From Clostridiaceae bacterium (GTDB lineage: Bacteria > Bacillota > Clostridia > UMGS1883 > JAAYMJ01), in assembly GCA_012521455.1 (NCBI GenBank), contig JAAYMJ010000261.1:1-7861 (forward strand): a DNA stretch of 7,861 bases, in the 5' to 3' direction. Numbering within the stretch: the stretch's first letter is position 1; each line of letters begins with the position of its first letter. The position numbers were made by a program, and so were the translations under genes. Shown piece after piece: positions 5,950-7,861 of the stretch. The notes under the pieces were generated by a model, which did not search any database, was not told where the DNA came from, and saw nothing but the letters and a program-made list of their open reading frames with translations.

Positions 5950-5972
5950 AGTTTTACAAAAAATCCATAATA

Positions 5973-6001
5973 ATTATACAACTTGTCCTATTAAAAAGCA
6001 A
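5973..6001 (-). promoter_or_regulatory. Sigma-A type promoter of the sec-pit operon
   Basis: On the minus strand TTGCTT (5996-6001) and TATAAT (5973-5978) are separated by exactly 17 bases. The -10 box is perfect and the -35 box matches TTGACA at four of six. Transcription should start near 5966, giving a leader of about 30 nt before the GTG at 5937. A very AT-rich stretch just upstream could act as an UP element. Confidence 0.8.
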
Positions 6002-6002
6002 G

Positions 6003-6045
6003 ATATATATTATAATTACAAATTATATTAATATATATACACTAT
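6003..6045. repeat. AT-rich inverted repeat upstream of the operon promoter
   Basis: The core is TATAATT-ACA-AATTATA, flanked by ATATAT tracts on each side with a small TTA bulge. It lies immediately upstream of the -35 box. It may be an UP element, a bent-DNA segment or an operator. Low sequence complexity limits what can be said. Confidence 0.45.
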
Positions 6046-6111
6046 AAAATTTTTGAAATTATTTTCTTTGCCTTTTGATAAAAATGCCATAAAAAGTACC
6101 GCCTTTGACAC

Positions 6112-6141
6112 AAAAAAAGCGAGCCTTTTGGCGCGCTTTTT
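6112..6141. terminator. Terminator of the SLH-protein gene
   Basis: AAAAGCGAGCC (6115-6125), a TTTT loop and GGCGCGCTTTT (6130-6140) form an 11-bp stem with one mismatch. On the minus strand a run of seven T follows (6112-6118), only a few bases past the SLH-gene stop. T runs at both ends could let it work in either direction, but the only gene it serves is on the minus strand. It insulates the SLH gene from the sec operon promoter. Confidence 0.85.
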
Positions 6142-6145
6142 ATAA

Positions 6146-7741
6146 TCAAGCCTCTATGGCTTGCGGGGTATTTGAAACAAACAAGGTTAACAAGTTTGCG
6201 ATAATCTTTGCGGTTTCTTCCCTTGTGGCATTGGATTTAGGATTGAAATTCCCGTTTTGGTCCCCTGAAATAATGCCTAAAGAATATAGGGCGGTTACGC
6301 TTTCTTTCGCGTAGTCGGAAACTTCGTCAATGTCCTTTGGTGTTTTGTCAAGGGGCGGCTTCATACCCATTTTTAAAATGATGGAATAAACGATTTTTGC
6401 GATATCTTCCCGCTTTATGTCAAGGCCGCTTCCAAAGTGGGTTTCGCTAATGCCGTTGATAATCCCCTTTTGGTAAGCGCTTGCCACATACGGGTAGAAC
6501 CAGCTTGCAGTATCCACGTCCTCAAAACCGCATTTTGCCTCTTTATCCAAAATGTCCATTAATTCCACCACAAGCTTGACAAATTCTTCCCGCTTTATGG
6601 TATCCTTCGGCGCAAAAGATTCAGAAGATTTTCCGCTTATTATGTTTCTTATGTATAAATCCCTGATATATGGCTCACTCCAGCCGGAAACATCGGTAAA
6701 AGGCATGGGATTTGCCTTTTTAATTGTGAAATTCCCGTTCATTAGCCTTGCGTAAATTTTCCCGTCTTTATAATAGGAATGTTTTACAGGGGTTAAGGAA
6801 TTGTCCTCATTTATCTTATATAAAATCTCATCTTCATTGGCAGCAAAGGAGTAAAGCATGTATTGGTCATTTTTTATCGTGATAATCTCACTTTTTTGAT
6901 TTTCTTTGACATCTTCTTTTTCTTCGTTATCTTCTACCTTGCCGCCGCCATTTCCGCCGCCATCGCCGCCGGTGTTACCGGGTTTTGTGTTGTTTGATGA
7001 ACCCGATATGCTTGCAACTTTAATGCTTTCCAAAAACTTTGCAACTTTTTCTTTGTCTGAAGCGGCAAAGCTGTCGTTTAAATATTCTGCAATTTTTTCG
7101 TAAAATTCCTGGGCAGAGCTGTCATCTAAATATTCTTCAAACCTGCTTTCCAAAGTTTTTGAAACAGAAATTACCGAAAACTTCCCGCTCTTGTATGAAA
7201 GGGGCGCCTTCTTATCGTTTAAGTCGTACAAAACCTGCATTATGTTTGCAAACACATCCACGGTAATATTATCTTCCTCGCAGATTTTGGCAAGCTTAGT
7301 ATTTTCGGATAAAATCTTTTCGTATAAAATGTTTGCCCCGTCTAAAACATCATCAGGAATTTCAATGGGTAATTTAAGCAACAGTATTTCAAGGTATTTT
7401 TCCCTGATGCCTTCTTCAATTGCTTTTATTGTTGGCAGTTTTTCCAAAAGCATATCCTTGTCAACAATGTTTAATAAAAGCCCCGTGAGCTTGTCAAAAA
7501 TATCGTCTTCTTCACCGTCGTATGATTCCACAAGCTCTACTATAATGTCAATCCCGTCATCCGTTGCCAAAAAAGGCGCGGTGACGCTTAAATACATCAT
7601 CCTGTCTTCCGGCGTCATGTCAGCCAGCATTTTTATGGCCTCATCCAAAAAATCACTATCTAAAATCTTTGCCGGCACAATTTGTACCGGCATAAGAATA
7701 AGCGAAACTGATATCAAAAACGCAAATACTTTTTTAAGCAT
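6146..7741 (-). CDS. Exported S-layer-homology (SLH) protein with an unrecognised N-terminal domain
   Basis: A 531-aa secreted, cell-wall-attached protein. A signal peptide spans residues 1-24 (MLKKVFAFLIS start, cleavage likely after VPA). Residues 25-245 form an acidic, mostly helical region I do not recognise (for example MTPEDRMMYLSVTAPFLA). A Gly/Asn linker follows (253-267), then a Glu/Lys-rich stretch (269-284). A small beta-rich module (286-345, with YYKDGKIYARLMNGNFTI) precedes three SLH repeats at about 347-397, 405-456 and 470-521. These carry the PFTDV / GFEDV openings and the IKREE, IKRED and ATREE versions of the TRAE motif, which bind pyruvylated secondary cell-wall polymer. 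The start is ATG, sharing one base with the stop of the upstream SLH gene (TAATG), so it is probably translated by coupling; its own Shine-Dalgarno (AAGGGA) is distant and weak. No enzyme motif is visible, so a structural or adhesive role is possible. Confidence 0.9.
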   Translation of the reverse strand: MLKKVFAFLISVSLILMPVQIVPAKILDSDFLDEAIKMLADMTPEDRMMYLSVTAPFLATDDGIDIIVELVESYDGEEDDIFDKLTGLLLNIVDKDMLLEKLPTIKAIEEGIREKYLEILLLKLPIEIPDDVLDGANILYEKILSENTKLAKICEEDNITVDVFANIMQVLYDLNDKKAPLSYKSGKFSVISVSKTLESRFEEYLDDSSAQEFYEKIAEYLNDSFAASDKEKVAKFLESIKVASISGSSNNTKPGNTGGDGGGNGGGKVEDNEEKEDVKENQKSEIITIKNDQYMLYSFAANEDEILYKINEDNSLTPVKHSYYKDGKIYARLMNGNFTIKKANPMPFTDVSGWSEPYIRDLYIRNIISGKSSESFAPKDTIKREEFVKLVVELMDILDKEAKCGFEDVDTASWFYPYVASAYQKGIINGISETHFGSGLDIKREDIAKIVYSIILKMGMKPPLDKTPKDIDEVSDYAKESVTALYSLGIISGDQNGNFNPKSNATREETAKIIANLLTLFVSNTPQAIEA

Positions 7742-7861
7742 TATTTGATTTTCCCTTCTACATACATAAAGTTATAAAATACCACTGACGCTTCCGCACG
7801 GGTGATTAGATTTCTTGGCTTAAAGGAGCCGTCTTCATAACCATTGATAAGTTTTAGGTTA
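7741..7861 (-). CDS. C-terminal end of a second SLH-domain protein, 5' partial
   Basis: The last 39 codons plus TAA of a gene that enters from the right edge. The residues LINGYEDGSFKP, then ITRAEASVVFYNF, are the second half of an SLH repeat with a textbook TRAE motif, followed by a short tail (MYVEGKIK). The rest of the protein, including any other SLH repeats and its functional domain, is outside the window. Its stop TAA overlaps the ATG of the 531-aa SLH gene by one base, which makes the pair an operon with coupled translation. This repeat resembles those of its neighbour only at family level, so recent duplication is not shown. Confidence 0.88.
   Translation of the reverse strand, partial: NLKLINGYEDGSFKPRNLITRAEASVVFYNFMYVEGKIK

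Noticed and set aside
7191..7748. 185-codon plus-strand open frame rich in Ser
   Set aside because: It is antisense to the SLH gene; the Ser-rich, low-complexity translation is the mirror of Glu/Asp/Lys-rich coding.

Overview
This 7.86 kb window looks like the chromosome of a Gram-positive, Clostridia-type Firmicute. The evidence is strong AAAGGAGG-type Shine-Dalgarno sequences, TTG and GTG starts, separate secD and secF genes, S-layer-homology (SLH) surface proteins, and a stalk-domain plus beta-helix surface protein. A narrower placement would be guesswork. Both edges cut through genes.

Layout. (1) Positions 1-888, plus strand: the 3' part of a surface protein with a copper-amine-oxidase-N-like 'stalk' domain followed by a right-handed beta-helix; its start lies left of the window. 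(2) Positions 889-1251: a convergent gap holding a decayed minus-strand coding remnant (974-1153, its Shine-Dalgarno kept but no start codon) and a hairpin terminator usable in both directions. (3) Positions 1252-5937, all minus strand and read right to left: a small two-helix membrane protein, secD, secF, a PiT phosphate transporter, its DUF47/PhoU-like partner and a solitary Smr-domain protein. A near-consensus sigma-A promoter (TTGCTT-17-TATAAT) drives the head of this group. secD and secF overlap by ATGA, and pit and the DUF47 gene are 25 nt apart. Strong hairpins mark the secF/pit and DUF47/smr junctions, so transcript levels may be stepped along the cluster. (4) Positions 5938-6145: the promoter region, an AT-rich inverted repeat and the terminator of the SLH gene. 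(5) Positions 6146-7861, minus strand: a complete 531-aa SLH-anchored exported protein, coupled by a TAATG overlap to the end of a second SLH protein that runs off the right edge.

How it fits together. SecDF uses the proton-motive force to help the SecYEG/SecA translocon export proteins; the flanking SLH and beta-helix proteins are likely Sec clients, though that is inference from their sequence type. The PiT transporter and its DUF47 partner form a separate low-affinity phosphate-uptake module that shares the Sec transcription unit or lies directly behind it. I see no mobile element, CRISPR array, tRNA or rRNA. The least explained items are the small cysteine-containing membrane protein heading the Sec operon, the roughly 220-residue N-terminal domain of the SLH protein, the gene remnant, and the terminator placed directly against the smr ribosome binding site.
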